7,318 nucleotides of DNA from Deltaproteobacteria bacterium (GTDB taxonomy: Bacteria > Desulfobacterota > Binatia > UBA9968): positions 1 through 7,318 of the forward strand of contig VBLN01000245.1 of assembly GCA_005878685.1 (NCBI GenBank), in the 5' to 3' direction. The notes beneath the pieces are model-generated. The model did no database searches and was not told the DNA's origin. It saw nothing but the letters and a program-made list of their open reading frames with translations. The translations under genes and the position numbers were made by a program. Shown here one piece after another: positions 6,447 through 7,318 of the stretch (within the stretch, counting starts at the first letter, position 1; every line of letters begins with the position of its first letter).

Positions 6447-7200
6447 TAACCTGCGGGAGGGGGATCCCAGCGGCTGCAGGAGCCAGGATCAGAACGGTTT
6501 GAAGATGCAGCGGCAAAAGCACTATGGCCGCGGCGAGCCAGCCCCAGTGCGCGGGCGTCAAATCGCGCTCAGCTCGAACGATGCGGTAGAAGAGCGAGAT
6601 GATTACTAGAGAAAAGTATGCACTAAGCGGGAAACCGATCATGCCGGAGAAGAACATCTCTCGGGGGTAGGCATCCCACCAATAAGCCGTGCCTAGGACA
6701 GTCGCCACGAGAGGAACTGGGGGTTCTCGGGTAAATAAATTGCGCGCAGCAAAGAACATCATCCACGGAACAGCCGCAGTGGCCATGAAAGCAGTTAGCT
6801 TGAACGCTTGAGTCACGTCTAATTTCAGGACCGATAAGAGGAGCGCTAAGACCTCGAAGAGTTTGATGCTCAGGTCCTGAATCGTGTTGGACGGGTAACC
6901 TGCCATAAAGAGAGGGTTGTAACCCCAGAGACGACCGTCCTGTGACCAGAAAGCTTCCATAGATTTGAGATGATGAAAATGGAGTCCCCAGTCCTGCTCA
7001 ATGACCGGTTGGCTATTAAAGAGCCCAGTCATGGGGACAAACAGAAGAGCCAAACCCAGGGTGTGAAGCAGAAAGATGACACCTGTCCAAACGAGAGAAG
7101 TTTTTGCACTCAACCGGTGGGTTTGGCCCTGAGTTTCCGGCTGCAGACGCCTCTGTGACCTTCGGGGTTTTGGCTTCTTCCTAGGCTTTGTCGATGCCAT
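6361..7200 (-). CDS. GT-C/PTPS-related-like membrane protein, N-terminal part (frame broken near 6460)
   Basis: Starts at ATG 7200; an in-frame TAA at 7212-7210 rules out earlier starts. The first 30 residues are very basic (KPRKKPKPRRSQRR), so the N-terminus is cytoplasmic. After a first membrane helix (37-58) the outer loop has QDWGLHFHHLKSMEAFW (69-85) and LWGYNPLFMAGYPSN (91-105), the Asp/His plus 'W.p...GyP' layout of GT-C-like and PTPS-related membrane proteins. Further helices lie near 110-127, 132-152, 185-206 and 219-244. From residue 248 (LPQVIGMDRGRRIG...) the sequence turns unlike a membrane protein and soon stops, because the frame has slipped; only residues 1-247 are genuine. 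Skipping one base restores about 646 residues in all. Confidence 0.68.
   Translation of the reverse strand: MASTKPRKKPKPRRSQRRLQPETQGQTHRLSAKTSLVWTGVIFLLHTLGLALLFVPMTGLFNSQPVIEQDWGLHFHHLKSMEAFWSQDGRLWGYNPLFMAGYPSNTIQDLSIKLFEVLALLLSVLKLDVTQAFKLTAFMATAAVPWMMFFAARNLFTREPPVPLVATVLGTAYWWDAYPREMFFSGMIGFPLSAYFSLVIISLFYRIVRAERDLTPAHWGWLAAAIVLLPLHLQTVLILAPAAAGIPLPQVIGMDRGRRIGVLLGQSDLALASFYAPRR
6459..6463 (-). other. Frameshift site: G5 run within the minus-strand membrane gene
   Basis: On the minus strand the reading ...AAAGIP reaches five C bases (6463-6459). With one C removed it continues SRRLLAWIGAGALVSCLVNLIWLWPAF in the frame that stays open to 5259; as written it yields a non-membrane tail that stops at 6361. 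A homopolymer is a usual place for a one-base sequencing error, and also for a slippage mutation. Confidence 0.7.
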
Positions 7201-7212
7201 TGGCTGTGCTTA

Positions 7213-7226
7213 AAAGCTTGAGCTTT
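7213..7226. promoter_or_regulatory. Short palindrome upstream of the minus-strand membrane gene
   Basis: AAAGCT and AGCTTT flank TG, forming a 14-nt inverted repeat 12 nt upstream of the ATG at 7200. It overlaps a second small inverted repeat, GCTT-TCG-AAGC (7222-7232). It could be an operator or a leader hairpin. It is short enough to be chance. The remaining end sequence to 7318 shows no supported gene. Confidence 0.2.
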
Positions 7227-7318
7227 CGAAGCGATTGAGACAAGGTGGGCCGAACAGCCGATATCGAGGAAGGGCACAGACTTTAGGCACGCTCATGGTT
7301 GACTCAGATCTCTATCTC

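Noticed and set aside
7210..7296. 28-codon minus-strand frame (MSVPKVCALPRY...) ahead of the membrane gene
   Set aside because: It is short, shows no ribosome site or conserved motif, and ends at the TAA just before ATG 7200; a leader peptide is possible but unsupported.
7295..7318. Possible start of a plus-strand gene (ATG GTT GAC TCA ...) running off the window
   Set aside because: Only eight codons are visible and there is no good ribosome site, so it cannot be judged.

Overview
The window looks like a piece of chromosome from an uncultivated Gram-negative-type bacterium. The reasons are a lipoprotein signal peptide, large membrane glycosyltransferases with periplasm-facing tails, and GC content judged by eye to be in the fifties. 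The phylum cannot be fixed from sequence alone; the gene styles recall Nitrospirota, Methylomirabilota or Desulfobacterota, but that is a weak guess. No mobile elements, CRISPR arrays, rRNA or tRNA genes were seen.

Layout, left to right. Positions 1-148 are AT-rich leader DNA with a degenerate 7-nt repeat and a pair of ACGCCT boxes. Positions 149-859 (+) encode a small TPR lipoprotein. Positions 860-1103 are non-coding and hold a plausible sigma70-type promoter (1035-1063). Positions 1104-3185 (+) encode an intact 693-residue GT-C (GT39/PMT-like) glycosyltransferase fused to six TPR repeats. Positions 3252-5199 (+) hold a second, different GT39-type protein with two C-terminal TPRs; it is split into two overlapping reading frames by an apparent single extra base near 4110-4127. 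Facing it on the minus strand, 7200-5259 holds a third multi-spanning GT-C/PTPS-related-like membrane protein, also split by an apparent single extra base, in a G5 run at 6459-6463. Positions 7201-7318 have no supported gene.

How the genes may work together (inference): three large lipid-linked-sugar-type membrane transferases with periplasmic tails, plus a TPR lipoprotein, suggest a locus for building or modifying cell-envelope glycans or exported glycoproteins. The most striking feature is the fusion of GT-C membrane domains to OGT-like TPR arrays. This layout matches the eukaryotic TMTC O-mannosyltransferases. Two GT-C genes of different subfamilies carry closely related TPR tails, which suggests the TPR module was shared between them.
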